Assembly (NCBI GenBank): GCA_030248135.1
Contig: JASANC010002039.1
Coordinates: forward strand, 1-64,000
Origin: Theristus sp. LFF4_11
Taxonomy: Eukaryota > Nematoda > Chromadorea > Monhysterida > Xyalidae
Length of the DNA stretch: 64,000 nt
Reading direction: 5' to 3'
In this document: one piece after another, positions 33,240 through 45,025 of the stretch
Numbering within the stretch: the stretch's first letter is position 1
Layout: each line of letters starts with the position of its first letter
Made by a program: the position numbers and the translations under genes
The notes under the pieces: generated by a model
What the model saw: the letters and a program-made list of their open reading frames with translations, nothing else
Told to the model about the DNA's origin: nothing
The model's database searches: none

Positions 33240-34660
33240 TCGTTTTTTAGGCCAATTTCGCCTATGCTATTTCTACGGCCAATTCGCCCAAAATCGTCAC
33301 GATTCAGTACCTAGAATTGCTCACATAAGAAAACTGATCCAAAAGCCGTGATCGGCGCATTGAATTACCCTGGAAAACACAGTTTTCTTGTTTTTCATTT
33401 CTGGACCGGTTTTACTAAATTCTACGGCCGATTCGCCCGAAATCGTCACGATTCGGTATCTAAAGTTGCTCACGTAAGAAAACTAACCCAAAATCTGTTA
33501 TCAGCGCATTGAATTACCTTGGAAAACACAGTTTTCTTGTTTTTCATTTTTGGACCAATTTCGCCAATTTCCACGGCCGATTCGCCCGAAATCGTCCCGA
33601 TTCAGTACCTAGAATTGCTCACATAAAAAAACTAACCCAGAATCTGCGATCAGCGCATTGAATTACCATGGAAAACATCGTTTTTTGTTTTTCATTATTG
33701 GACCGATTTCGCCAATTTTCCACGGCCGATTCGCCCGAAATCGTCACGATTCAGTATCTAGAGTTGCTCACATAAAAAAACTAATCCAAAATCCGTGATC
33801 AGCGCATTGAATTGCCCTGAAAAGCAACCTTTTATTGTTTTTCGTTTCTAGACCGATTTCGCCAATTTCCACGGCCGATTCGCCCGAAATCGTCACGATT
33901 CAGCATCTAAAGTTGCTCACGTAAGAAAACTAACCCAAAATCCGTGATCAGCGCATTGAATTACCCTAAAAAACACCCTTTTCTTGTTTTTCGTTTTTAG
34001 ACCGATTTCGCAAATTTCCACGGCCGATTCGCTCGAAATCGTCACGATTCAGCATCTAAAGTTGCTCACGTAAGAAAACTAACCCAAAATCCGTGATCAG
34101 CGCATTGAATTACCCTGGAAAACACCTTTTTCTTGTTTTTCGTTTCTAGACCGATGTCGCCAATTTCCACGGCCGATTCGCCCGAAATCGTCACGATTCA
34201 GCATCTAAAGTTGCTCACATAAAAAAACTAACTCAAAATCCGTGATCAGCGCATTGAATTACCCTGAAAAACACCATTTTCTTGTTTTTCGTTTCTAGAC
34301 CGATTTCGCCAATTTACACGGCCGATTCGCCCGAAATCGTCACGATTCAGCATCTAAAGTTGGTCACGTAAAAAAACTAACCCAAAATCCGTGATCAGCG
34401 CATAGAATTACCCTGGAAAACACCCTTTTCTTGTTTTTCGTTTCTGCACCGATTTCGCCAATTTCCACGGCCGATTCGCCCTAAATCGTCACGATTCAGC
34501 ATCTAAAGTTGCTCACGTAAGAAAACTAACCCAAAATCCGTGATCACAGCGCATTGAATTACCCTGGAAAACACCGTTTTCTTGTTTTTCGTTTCTAGAC
34601 CGATTTCGCCAATTTCCACGGCCGATTCGCCCGAAATCGTCACGATTCAGCATCTAAAGG
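33240..34660 (+). repeat. 148-bp satellite array 2, left part
   Basis: About nine and a half units of the same 148-bp repeat as 10972-12215. The array is interrupted after ATCTAAAG at 34660 and resumes at about 36888. Confidence 0.92.
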
Positions 34661-35144
34661 CCCATTCATGCAAGCGCGCGCTGAAGCGCGCTGACGCGCG
34701 CTGACCAGCTTCATCATGAATGAAGAAATGAAGCTGCGTCAGCCGCTGCGGCTTTTTAGGTTTTTTGCCCATTCACGAACGCGCGCGCTGAAGCGCGCTG
34801 AAGCGCGCTGACGCGCTTCATCATGAATGATGAAGCGGCCTGAAGTGAAGCTGCGTCAGCCGCTGCGGCTTTTTAGGTTTTTTGTCCATTCACGAACGCG
34901 CGCGCTGAAGCGCGCTGACCAGCTTCATCATGAATGAAGAAATGAAGCTGCGTCAGCCGCTGCGGCTTTTGATGTCCGGACCCCAAATGCCGCAGCGGCT
35001 TGTCTGAAAAATGAAACGTATTTGCATAATTTCTGCGCTTTCAATTGTGATAGATGCAGACCAAAAAGGGAATGAATTTAATTGTGGTAAAATTAAATTA
35101 ATTGAGGAATACAGTAAGTTTTATTGTGCTGCGTTTGTGAAAGA

Positions 35145-35212
35145 AACGGGTTTCGAACTTTGGCCTCTGTGCTGACAGGCACAACATGTTACCACTGCAC
35201 TATAGTAGTTGA
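35145..35212 (-). repeat. tRNA-like segment inside the foldback element
   Basis: On the minus strand TATAGTGCAGTGGTAACATG resembles an A box and AGTTCGAAACCC a B box, about 45 bp apart. It does not look like an intact tRNA; a SINE head or tRNA relic is likely. Confidence 0.5.
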
Positions 35213-35574
35213 CAGGTGGGAAGCTCTCTAGGCGTTTGTTCATTAAATGTCGTTCAGTTTTATCGTTTTGTGCTGTTGTCTGTGTTGTCTCCGTGCGTGC
35301 TGTTTAGTACACACTATATACCGCTTCGATTCGTTGTTTTTGCCGTTTCAGTGAATGTTTTGATCTTTTGATTTGTGCAACATTCACTAATCATGTGCTG
35401 CCGTTGAGGAAACTTTTTTTGCAATGCTCTACACCGTGGCAAGGCTAAAAAAGGAAAAAGGTTTCACAAACAATTACTTCACATCACGGTGTGGGGTACC
35501 GATGTGCGCAGCCCTCAAAACCGGTGTGCGTGCAGGCCGCAAGAAATTTATGCGGCGGCACTGTTTCGACACGG

Positions 35575-36122
35575 GTTTGAGGGCTGTGCACCACTTTGAG
35601 GGCTGTGCACCACTTTGAGGGCTGTGCACCACTTTGAGGGCTGTGCACCACTTTGAGGGCTGTGCACCATTTTGAGGGCTGTGCACTACTTTGAGGGCTG
35701 TACACCACTTTGAGGGCTGTGCACTACTTTGAGGGCTGTACACCACTTTGAGGGCTGTGCACCACTTTGAGGGCTGTACACCACTTTGAGGGCTGTGCAC
35801 CACTTTGAGGGCTGTGCACCACTTTGAGGGCTGTGCACCACTTTGAGGGCTGTGCACCACTTTGAGGGCTGTGCACCACTTTGAGGGCTGTGCACCACTT
35901 TGAGGGCTGTGCACCATTTTGAGGGCTGTGCACTACTTTGAGGGCTGTACACCACTTTGAGGGCTGTGCACCACTTTGAGGGCTGTACACCACTTTGAGG
36001 GCTGTGCACCACTTTGAGGGCTGTGCACCACTTTGAGGGCTGTGCACCACTTTGAGGGCTGTGCACCACTTTGAGGGCTGTGCACCACTTTGAGGGCTGT
36101 GCACCATTTTGAGGACTATGCA
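35575..36122 (+). repeat. 19-bp minisatellite, about 28 copies
   Basis: The unit is GAGGGCTGTGCACCACTTT. Variants with GTACACC, GCACTAC or CACCATT occur in the same order in two places (about 35660-35790 and 35905-35995), so blocks of units have been duplicated together. The long minus-strand reading frames across it exist because no frame of the repeat contains a stop. Confidence 0.95.
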
Positions 36123-36885
36123 CCATTTGCAAGCAACGTGAAAGCAAATTGCATCCTAGAATGTTCAGTCAAAATGCAGAAATCGTACAAAATTGTTCAT
36201 AAAAAACTGTATTTTGCGGTGTAGCTTTCAAAGTTTTTCTTCACTTCGAAAGTCCATTTCACAATTTTTCAATAAATATGCGCCTAAGATCAGAAAACTT
36301 TTGGTGTGAAACAATAAAAAACAGTACAAAAAAGCAAAAAAACATAAATTTCTTGCACTATTTTTATGCTTTGTTGAGTATTCGTATTCTCACTGTCACA
36401 CTTATTTTGAGACTAATTACGCTATACAATACTGTTCAGAATCTGTCAGAAAAGTACTAAATGATTTAACAAAAAAGTCTTGCAACATTTGTGAAAGATT
36501 GTCACTGACAGCAACAATCAGCGATTTTGCACACACAAATTTGATGTCCGGACATCAAATGCCGCAGCGGCTGACGCAGCTTCATTTCATCATTCATGAT
36601 AGCGCACTTCAGCGCGCGTCAGCGCGCTTCAGCGCGCGCGTTCGTGAATGGGCAAAAAAACCTAAAAAGCCGCAGCGGCTGACGCAGCTTCATTTCTTCA
36701 TTCACGATGAAGCTGGTCAGCGCGCTTCAGCGCGCTTCAGCGCGCGCGTCCGTGAATGCGCATGTGCTCCAAAACTGAAGCGCGCTGACGCACGCTGAAG
36801 CGCGCTGTTTTTTTGCTTCGTGAATGTGTAGCAAAGTGAAGCGCGTCAGCGCGCTTCAGCGCGCTTCAACCTCCATGAATGGCGC

Positions 36886-37096
36886 TTAAAGTTGCTCATG
36901 TAAGAAAACTAACCCAAAATCCGTGATCAGCGCATTGAATTACCCTGGAAAACACTCTTTTCTTGTTTTTCGTTTCTAGACCGATTTCGCCAATTTCCAC
37001 GGCCGATTCGCTCGAAATCGTCACGATTCAGCATCTAAAGTTGCTCACGTAAGAAAACTAACCCAAAATCCGTGATCAGCGCATTGAATTCCTACG
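36886..37096 (+). repeat. 148-bp satellite array 2, right part
   Basis: Continuation of the array after the foldback insertion, with one and a half units ending at GCATTGAATTCC. Confidence 0.88.
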
Positions 37097-37204
37097 GACT
37101 AGACCTTTTTCCTATTATTTTTCGTAGCTCAGACAAAATTTGTAAGAGTGAAAAGCTGATACCCAGTCGAAATGCTACGAACTGTAAAAAATGCACAATT
37201 TTGA

Positions 37205-37665
37205 CAAAAAAATGCCCGGGCAAAAAAATTTTCACAATCTACGGATGAAATTACCCCAGGAAACATTTTTGTTCGACTGTGAAAGTGTCGCAGGTAAAAA
37301 TTGAAAGGGCGCACACTTAAAACCAGGTGAAAACCCTGCGAACTTTTAAAAATGCCCAATTTTTAACCCAAAACAAGGTCTGGGTAAAAAATTAATTTAA
37401 TTTTCAAAATCTCCGGATGGAATTACCCCAGGAAACATTTTTGTTCGACTGTGAAAGTGTCGCAGGTAAAAATTGAAAGGGCGCACACTTAAAACCAGGT
37501 GAAAACCGTGCGAACTTTTAAAAATGCCCAATTTTTACCCAAAAACAGGGTCTGGGTAAAAAATTAACCCAATTTTCAAAATCTCCGTATGGAATTACCC
37601 CAGGAAACATTTTTGTTCGACTGTGAAAGTGTCGCAGGTAAAAACTGAAAGGGCGCACACATGTT
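37205..37665 (+). repeat. 172-bp tandem repeat
   Basis: About two and a half units with a period of 172 bp (TTACCCCAGG at 37251, 37423 and 37595). Each has GTTCGACTGTGAAAGTGTCG and GGGCGCACAC. The core GAATTACCCCAGGAAAC resembles the GAATTACCCTGGAAAAC core of the 148-bp unit, so the two repeats may be related. Confidence 0.88.
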
Positions 37666-38689
37666 GATTACATACCAGAAAAAAAAAAAATAGAAAGAGA
37701 AAGAAGTAACACGATTTTCAGAATAGGTTTTTCGTGTCTAGAGCGTATGAAAAATCGTCCGATGAAAATTTTTTCGCGGCTCCAAGCACAACTTTGGGTG
37801 TTCATTTCGTGTGCACAGAACCAAGTTTGTGGCTTATACTATGCTCGCTGCAGGGCAGCGAGAAAGTTTGAAAAACGCGCGCGAGGGGAAAACGGCTCAT
37901 ATAATGCGTGATGCGCTGTCCGCTCGCTGACGCTCGCTCGCGCATCCGCATGATAAGCTATAAGTCGTTCACGGATGCGACTGAAAGTGTAAAACGTAAA
38001 AATATACACATGAAATTCATCTAGCTGTTTTACAGCGGGTCCATGAAGCAATCCATGGAAAATGTGTAATTTCATGCGGCAGCAAACTAAAACGCTTTGA
38101 TTGGCTATATCAGGGAGACACCACCAATCAGCACCTGCACTTCAAAACCTGCAAAACTGAGTGGTCGTAATTTGTGTTCGATACGCATAGAGCTGTATGT
38201 GTTCGGCAATAACATTTCAAGCGGCACTAATAAATAAATGTGACGCGCTGCACGACTAAAATTTTGTTCTGAAATGCCAATTTGTGGGGCAACATCCCAC
38301 ACTCGAAACGTGACACACCCACTGCGCCGGAAATAAGTTTGCACAAAAAAACTTTAATTTGGAATTTATGGTTCCCATGGAGATTATCAAGTCCAAAACT
38401 CTTGGGCGAGACAGTGTTGGTGGTACAGAGAACAAAAACAAAGCAAAGGAAGAAACACACGACTTCTTGAGTAATAAGGGCTTGTGGAAACATCGTTTTT
38501 TTCTGAAGTGTCAAGTGCTTATTTCTGGCAAGTCACACAAAGAGTTTACTGGCTGTGTTGAACTCATTTGCCAGTGCAAAATTTATTGCCATGTTTTGTG
38601 ATGTTGTGGAAGTTTGTTCTTTGGTGGCTGGTATGTACCGTAGTTACGGTCATTAAAATCCTGTTATGATTTTGAACAAATCACAGCAG
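37666..38689. other. No gene recognised; GC-rich hairpin at 37885-37970
   Basis: The hairpin (ATAATGCGTGATGCGCTGTC through CGCATCCGCATGAT) is the fuller version of the element at 12735. The rest has short unsupported reading frames only. Confidence 0.45.
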
Positions 38690-39065
38690 TTACAACTCGG
38701 TTTTTGAAACGAATGTCAGACAGGCAAAAAGGACAGGCAATCACACCAAAAGTATTGTCATGTAGTATTTTTTTCGTGCAAACGAGGCGGAGTAGTGTTG
38801 AATGGATCTTGGGAAAGCCGCACAAAAACTGAACACGCTGTTTCGTGCCCAAACGTAGTAGTCCGAATATGAATGAAAAAATAGTTTTATTTTGTCAAAA
38901 AGAATTCTGATTTGTTTTTTTTTCATTTTCTTGCACAAATCTCCGGTCAGATTACGTTCAGTTTTGCTGATTTGAAATTTTCGCGCAGCCATGAAAGATT
39001 TTCCCGATCTATGCGTACAAATGCATGTTGCGACACGTTCAATAAGAAAGACAATATTGAATGAT
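38690..39065 (+). repeat. Diverged single copy spanning the 1.76-kb unit junction
   Basis: Aligns with about 8010-8280: GAGGCGGAGTAGTGTTGAAT, then AAAGCCGCACAAAAACTG, GAATATGAAT, TTCTTGCACAAATCTCCGG and GACACGTTCAATAAGAAAG. It covers the end of one unit and the start of the next without a break. Confidence 0.75.
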
Positions 39066-41389
39066 TTCAACAAGCATATTGAATGTCATACTGTGTGTCC
39101 TTTGCCTAAAAACAGACAATCGTAATTTCAACATTTTTGAAAGTCTTTTCACTGCTTGTCACAAATGTACATACCGGTATATATTTAAGTTTTATTGTGG
39201 AAGCAAAGCGCTGTTCGATGAAATGAATAACATCGCTGTAAAAAAATTCACAAAACCGGAAAATATTGTACATGTTACGCTAATGATACTCAATAAATAA
39301 AGCCGCATGGTATAAAAAGGAACTTTTTGATAAATATCCAAAAATACTTTTCAATTGGCTGAAGAATACAAACAAATAAGCCTAAACTGTGTGTGTCCCA
39401 AAAGTGTTTTTTCTTGAGAAATAAAACGAAAGTGCCATGTGCATTATTCATTGGCACGCACACACGCTGCGGTTTGATTTATTTACAAAACGGTTCCGTT
39501 GCAATGTACGAAATGTTTGTTGTTTGCCGGAAGCATTTTTTGTTTAGTGTTTACTGGTTTTTTGAAATGCAATACTAGGCTCTTAGCAATAGCATAATAT
39601 TTTTCCTTTTGCGACGAAAAACAACAATAAGTTCAGAGAAAATGTCATATTTTTGTTTTGAAGTTGGAAACGAAAGAAAACTACTGTCTGAAAGACTTGA
39701 AAAACCGAATTTATATGGACTTGAAGAAGGGAGACATGTGCGGTTGGGATCATAAACAACCGAAGTGCTAAGGTTCATAATCAAGTGAGACATAATGTTG
39801 TGCAGATTTATGACTAAAACAAATATGAAAGCAGTTTTTAAACAAGTGTAATGGAAACACTGAAAAAAATGATGAGCATAATGAACAATTTTTAACAATA
39901 TCAAAGTTCGCTCAACCCGATTGTAAACAATTGTTCACGTCACTCAAAACATTTGCGAAAGAATGCAAAAATGACGGATTACCCCTCGTGGCTTTGTCGC
40001 ACAAAACAAGCAGTAGTACTATTTGGATTGTATCAGTTTACAAGTGTATTATTTCTTTTGAAAAATCAAAAATTTAAAAATTATATACAACTTGTTTTAT
40101 GATCCAGAATGCAAAACTCGTTTTGGCATTGACCAGACTGAAAACAAAAAGTTCCGGCCAGACTGGTTCTGACGGTTCAGAGCGGGTTATGTCGCACGAC
40201 GCCACAAGCTTTACTGCTGTTTGCAAGAAAGCGTATGCAAATTAAAAAAAAACCTACCACGTTTTGAGGTTTGTTGAAACGAACGTGGTTTAGACAGGCA
40301 GTTCTGATGAGAAAACTAGACAATAAAAATAAAAAAATGTGGAATTTGCTTTTGTGTGTGGGCCGCGTCTCTTCTGTTACAAATTTCAGCACTCTCGCGA
40401 CGTTATCTTTATGGCTTCAGAAATACCCGTTTCATTTTATTGGTCATTATTTCCACGATAAAAACGCAAAATCAGCTGCACAAATCGTTCTGAGGGTCTG
40501 CGGGATATTTTGAAAATAAAATTTACGTAACACTACTTTGAAAACTTGTTGACTATTCATCAAGCTCGAACTAACCGCCATATATTTTAGAAATTGGAGC
40601 CTGACTCTGACATGTTTGGAACCAGTTCAACAAAAGGTTGTCCGTTTCCTTCCAGTCAATTCAAGTTTAAGTAAGTCAAAGCATTTCAACGCATTTGATG
40701 ACGTGAAATGGTGACGACGTTCAAAAAAATGAAACAAAAAAATAAAGATACATCCATCACCATGCTAGCCGTCAATTTTGCTTGAATGTGTTTTCCATAT
40801 TGGTGTATTTACTGGTTCATTTTCATCCCCACCCAATGCTGATATCCATTTGCGCCAGAATAAAAGAAAATATTGCCTCGTAGGGTGTTTTTTGTTTGTT
40901 TTTGTCATTGGGGGCGTAAGAAAAACGGGTGCGATTTCTGTTTTAAAATTTGAAAGTGCATATATACGTCATAGCTGCAGCTGGTTGCAATCACGGAAAG
41001 AAACCATATTCAAAAATAAAAAAAATTACCGTATTTGACTTCAGTTTTACCTGTCGCAGGAAATTGGAGTCAGATTGTTTAGTCTAAACATTTGAGTATG
41101 GTTTGATTATGGACTTTGCTTTTGGCATGCTTTTATTGTAAACCACAGAAAGTAGAAACGTTTAGTTGGCCTATCTAACTTTCTAATTAAACCAAATTCC
41201 GTTACGCAAATTGCAAAAGCCCTATTGTTTGAAAATAGAAATGATAGCGTTTGGTTCTTTGTTTTGCTTTTTACGTTTGTTCTTCCGTTCCATGGCAAGG
41301 CTCATTTTTTTCTTTTTACCCTTACTGTGCTAAAAATCGTGGCAAGTTTTACAAAAAATACAACAACAATTCAGAAATCAACCGAATGA
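39066..41389. other. Gene-poor A/T-rich stretch
   Basis: More than 2 kb with only short frames (up to about 110 codons) that show no domain and no splice-consistent continuation. I see nothing in it. Confidence 0.5.
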
Positions 41390-44012
41390 TCAAATGAATC
41401 TCTCAGAGTCATCTTCGAACACCAGCAGCGATGCGCGGATGGTGTGGTCGGTCAGGCAGCCGCTCACAAAATCCTCCTCTGTTATCCTTCCGTCTTTGTC
41501 AACATCAAGTTTCTAAAAGAATTTTCGAGTTCATATGTGGCGTTAGACTTGATGCACACGCAATACGGTGTTACTGTTTACTCACATTTTTTTGAATTGC
41601 AGAATCACAAAAAAAACTGAGGAGATAGTCTTCTTTTTAGCGCAAAGTTGGCCAACCGCAAAAATCTCGTTCGTGTGCCTTCGAATGTCTTGATCCAAGA
41701 TTGGTGGCTTCACATTCGCACCAAGCATTTCGTACACGCTTTTCACGACCCGATAGAGATCCTGAAAAGTTCAAAACAAACCTGCTGAATTGCATTCAAA
41801 ACTTGAAACGCAGCAAGCAAACGCAAACGCTGAGTTATGTCGATTCACTGAAAAATCGAAGTCAACAAAAAGTTTACCATTTTGTTGGACTGCCACTGCA
41901 ACATAACTACAGGGTGATAAAAAAATTAAAACGCTTTGATTTGCACGCAACTGCATTAATGTCGGAAGCTATAATTTGCATGTAAAACTTTCAGCCAAAA
42001 TATTAAGTTAAGCACAACGGTATACTTTTATCCAAAAGTTTGCATTTTCACTGTTTTTTTACATTTTCAAGCATCGGAATACACGTCATCATAATCGTTC
42101 AAGTTTTCTTCCAGCAACAATATCACATCGTCTTCTGTTTCACTGTCACCTATGCTCCATAATTGTCTTGTCTTGGTCGCTTAAACTGTTCAGTGTGTCC
42201 ACCGAGTAGATCAACAGTGACCGGCCACTGCATCGCAAAGTTCCGCAAGGCTTTCAGGCATCGCTTGCAAGCGGTCATTGAAAACAAAAAGACTATGTGT
42301 GATGCAAATTTCAGCTTCAGACATTAATGCAGTCGTGAGGTCGAAGCGTTTAGTTTTAAAATCGACGTGTTTTATCACCGAGTACATTTTTGGCCAACCA
42401 CACTATTTTGTGTTTCAAGTTTAGTTGAGTTTTCGTTGGCCTGTTGTTTTGTTGATGGTGCCTTCACTCACATCGCTGACAATGAATCCTCTGCGATCAA
42501 CGTCATAGAGATCGAATATCCAGCGTAGCCGTTGCTCGGGGGTACCACGCAACAAAATGGACAGCACTTCAAGGAACTGCTGAAAAATATGTTCAAGAGC
42601 GAATGTGATTTACTTGTTTGTAGAGTTTAGGAATTGAATTCTAGAGTTATTTGATGACATCAAAAATTCAAAGACTTCACCAGCACACTTTGTACTTGAC
42701 TGATATGAAAGAAAACTTACTTCAAAGCTAATCTCCCCTGTATCGTTTTCATCGAATGTGCGAAAGACAAACTGAGCGTACGGAACAGAATCTGCAACAC
42801 CGTTGTGAAAAAAAAAATACCTCCGCAAGTTTGCTCCAAACCTCAACACAGCTCCAACTTCATAAAAATCTGGTTACGCCAAAGCCTGAGCATGCTCCTA
42901 AGATTAGACTCAAATCTAACCCTTTAACACAAGCCTTAGCTTAAGCGTAAGCTTAAGCCTAAAACTTAAAGCCTTAGCCTAAAGCCTAAGCCTAAACGCA
43001 AGCCTAAGAATAAGCAAGCTTGAGCTAAGCCCAATTCCAAGCCGACGTCTAAACCTAAGCCGCCTGAGCCTAAGCCTGAGCCTTAGCGTAAGCTTACGCC
43101 AAAGATAAAGCCTAAGCCTAAACCTAAGATTTAAGCCTAAGCCTAGTCTAATGAGTAATCACTCCGATTTTGGGCCGATTAATGGTATAGTATAAACTTT
43201 GGTACGCAGAATTAGGGTTCGAATTTTTTTAAACTTTCTTCGAACCCCACGCAGAATAGAGTGGGCAAAGCATTTTTAACTGTGTGAATACAAAATTTGA
43301 CAAATAGAACGGCAACATACTTCCACGATAGAAGAAGGACCCGATGATTTCTTGGAATTGCTCTCGCGATACCATTCCGGTTGGACAATGCTAAAAAAGA
43401 TTTTATTATTTGACAAACTTTGACAAGTTTTTTCCACGTAAAAAACAGCTAATTTACTGTTGAACTATTCCTCTTTGCTCTTTCCAGTTGTTAAACTCCA
43501 AGTCAACCTGTTTGAAACCTCGATAGAACATCTGAATCTCTTTTCGAGTGAACTTCGTCTTCTGCGCCAACTCCACGAGGCTGTTCGTTTTGGCGGCCGG
43601 CTTGTGCTCCGTGTCACGTTCGGTTTCTCGTTCTGAAATAAAAGAAAAACCTGATATGCATGCATGTATACTTGATTTGTCCGGAACTGTCAAGCAAAAA
43701 TGACAGTGTTCGCTGACAATACGACGGAGCAACTGATTTGACTGCTTCAGTATCCAAATTTTAATCGCTCCGTTTTTTCTCAGTCCGTCAGCAAACCAAG
43801 CCTGACAATTGTGGAACACTGACGCATGAGAAACAAAATTGTTGCGAACTTTGCATGAACAAGATCACTCGGGACTTTATCATAAAACCTCTTTTTTTAC
43901 TCAAAACGTTTGCGGTGTTATTCGTGAAGAATGTCGAAATCTTGCGCGTTTTCATCTCGATGTTGTTGACAACAATGGCGGCGGCGGTCTGTGAAGAGCC
44001 CACTGTGCCCAT
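41390..44012 (-). CDS. Neuronal calcium sensor / KChIP-like EF-hand protein
   Basis: Seven exons 5' to 3': 43901-44012, 43508-43632, 43321-43390, 42721-42791, 42472-42579, 41657-41761, 41390-41512, giving 237 residues. Conserved signatures: KFTRKEIQMFYRGFKQ, HCPTGMVSREQF (the inactive first EF hand), FVFRTFDENDTGEISFE, FLEVLSILLRGT and three further EF loops. Such proteins couple Ca2+ to channels and receptors at the membrane. The second of two possible ATGs is preferred because it begins MGTVGS, which fits an N-myristoylation site; the upstream ATG at 44018 adds two residues. Loop position 12, normally Glu, is Gln, Asp and Asp in EF2, EF3 and EF4, and EF3 has Arg at position 5, so Ca2+ binding may be weakened. 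The first intron is phase 1, which allows other first exons to splice in. Confidence 0.9.
41908..42383. mobile_element. MITE in an intron of the calcium-sensor gene
   Basis: TACAGGGTGATAAAAAAATT and AAAACGCTTTGATTTGC at the left are mirrored by GCAAATTTCAGCTTCAGACA and CACGTGTTTTATCACC-type sequence at the right (about 42300-42383). GACTGCATTAATGTC occurs in inverse in both arms. Confidence 0.7.
42880..43155 (+). repeat. Interstitial telomere-like GCCTAA tract in an intron
   Basis: About 270 bp dominated by GCCTAA and degenerate forms such as GCCTTA and GCGTAA. This is the nematode telomere hexamer. It lies in the intron between the exons at 42721-42791 and 43321-43390. Confidence 0.75.
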
Positions 44013-44018
44013 GATCAT

Positions 44019-44880
44019 TTTCTTGGTTAGGTTTTCAAAAAATAAACAAAAATTTGCAAGAAAACGATTGTTTTTTTGAACGCCCTACAAGCTGACTGGC
44101 TCGGAAAAACATGTGAACAAATAAACATTTGAAAACTAATGAATAGTCAACGTACAATCATTGGAAACAACGCTGATTTGCAGCAACAATTGTCGCTGTT
44201 GAAATTCTGTTGTTACGTTCTATTTTGCATTTTATTTTTTGTTAAAAAAATAAGAGCCAGACTGAATTCATGCGCTTTGGAATTCCGATTTTGTAGGTTG
44301 TACTGCGAGCGATGGTGTTTATGTATTTGCGTTTTTGTTCAGCTGCCGATTCAAAAGATTTTATGTACACGCAGCACAATTCTCTAGTTGATGCAGTGGA
44401 TTTGTACGTTTTTATTGCGTTTGGTATTACCATCATGGGTCCGGAGCCTCCCAGATTAAAAGAATTGTGGCAAGAGGCAAACCAAGTTACATTTCGCACA
44501 AAATTTATTTTGAAAGTCTGAAAAATTGGAGCAAAAAATTTGTCACGTTGAAACTTAGAGTAGTGTTTGTCTCTAAAATTTAGGCTGATTGTCAAGGATG
44601 TATACGACATACGACTAAAAGCACAGTAACTAACTATACTACTAGCAGATACAGTAACTAAAAGAACACGCGACCAATGTTGATATGCGCCATTCAAAAT
44701 CGACCAATCAGCTGGTAAAAGTAAAATACAGTGGCGAGCAAAAGTGTTGGAACGCTGCGCGCAGAAATATGCGCAGCAAAAAAAAACAACAACAAATAAT
44801 TCATCAGTATGAGAGAAAAAACGAACGCGAATTGGCAAAGTTTGACATGAATTTTCCGGACGCCTTTCGCAGCAGCGCAC
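44019..44880. other. No gene recognised; possible mariner end at 44713
   Basis: TACAGTGGCGAGCAAAAGTG near 44713 resembles a mariner terminal repeat, but no partner arm was found. Otherwise only short frames. Confidence 0.4.
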
Positions 44881-45025
44881 GTCCGCGACTGGACGCGCGT
44901 CGTTTCACAGACTTTCGCTGCTGTTGAGCGCTGCGATGTCGCTCGAGCAGCGTGGCGCATGGCGTTGCGTGGCTGTGCGCCCGCGCACCGTGCACCTGAA
45001 CATCGCGGCTCAACTCGGCGCCCAT
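44881..45025 (-). CDS. Candidate alternative first exon of the calcium-sensor gene
   Basis: A minus-strand ATG at 45023-45025 opens MGAELSRDVQVHGARAHSH and stays open to a phase-1 splice donor (GCGGAC|GTGCGC). Joined to the exon at 43508-43632 the frame is kept. MGAELS fits the N-myristoylation pattern MGxxxS. The donor is weak and I see no transcript evidence. It could also be an unrelated short frame. Confidence 0.35.

Larger units (their letters stand above)
34661..36885. mobile_element. 2.2-kb foldback element with GCGCGCTGAAGC arms
   Basis: The arms (about 34661-35005 and 36541-36885) are inverted and consist of short tandem GCGCGCTGAAGC-type motifs plus GAAGCTGCGTCAGCCGCTGC. The ends read GCCCATTCATG and CATGAATGGCGC. 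The host satellite sequence CATCTAAAG reappears as TTAAAGTTGCTC on the right, giving a likely 5-bp target duplication TAAAG. The interior carries a tRNA-like segment and a 19-bp minisatellite. I see no transposase. Confidence 0.88.

Noticed and set aside
35575..36122. Possible CRISPR array
   Set aside because: Units are contiguous 19-mers with no spacers, in a eukaryotic genome.
35474..36147. Long minus-strand frames of a 19-residue repeat protein
   Set aside because: The 19-bp minisatellite has no stop in any frame, so the frames are a by-product. Start codons and ends depend only on flanking sequence.
44694..44880. Plus-strand frame rich in Lys and Gln near 44.7 kb
   Set aside because: It overlaps a mariner-end-like sequence and lacks any domain or splice partner.
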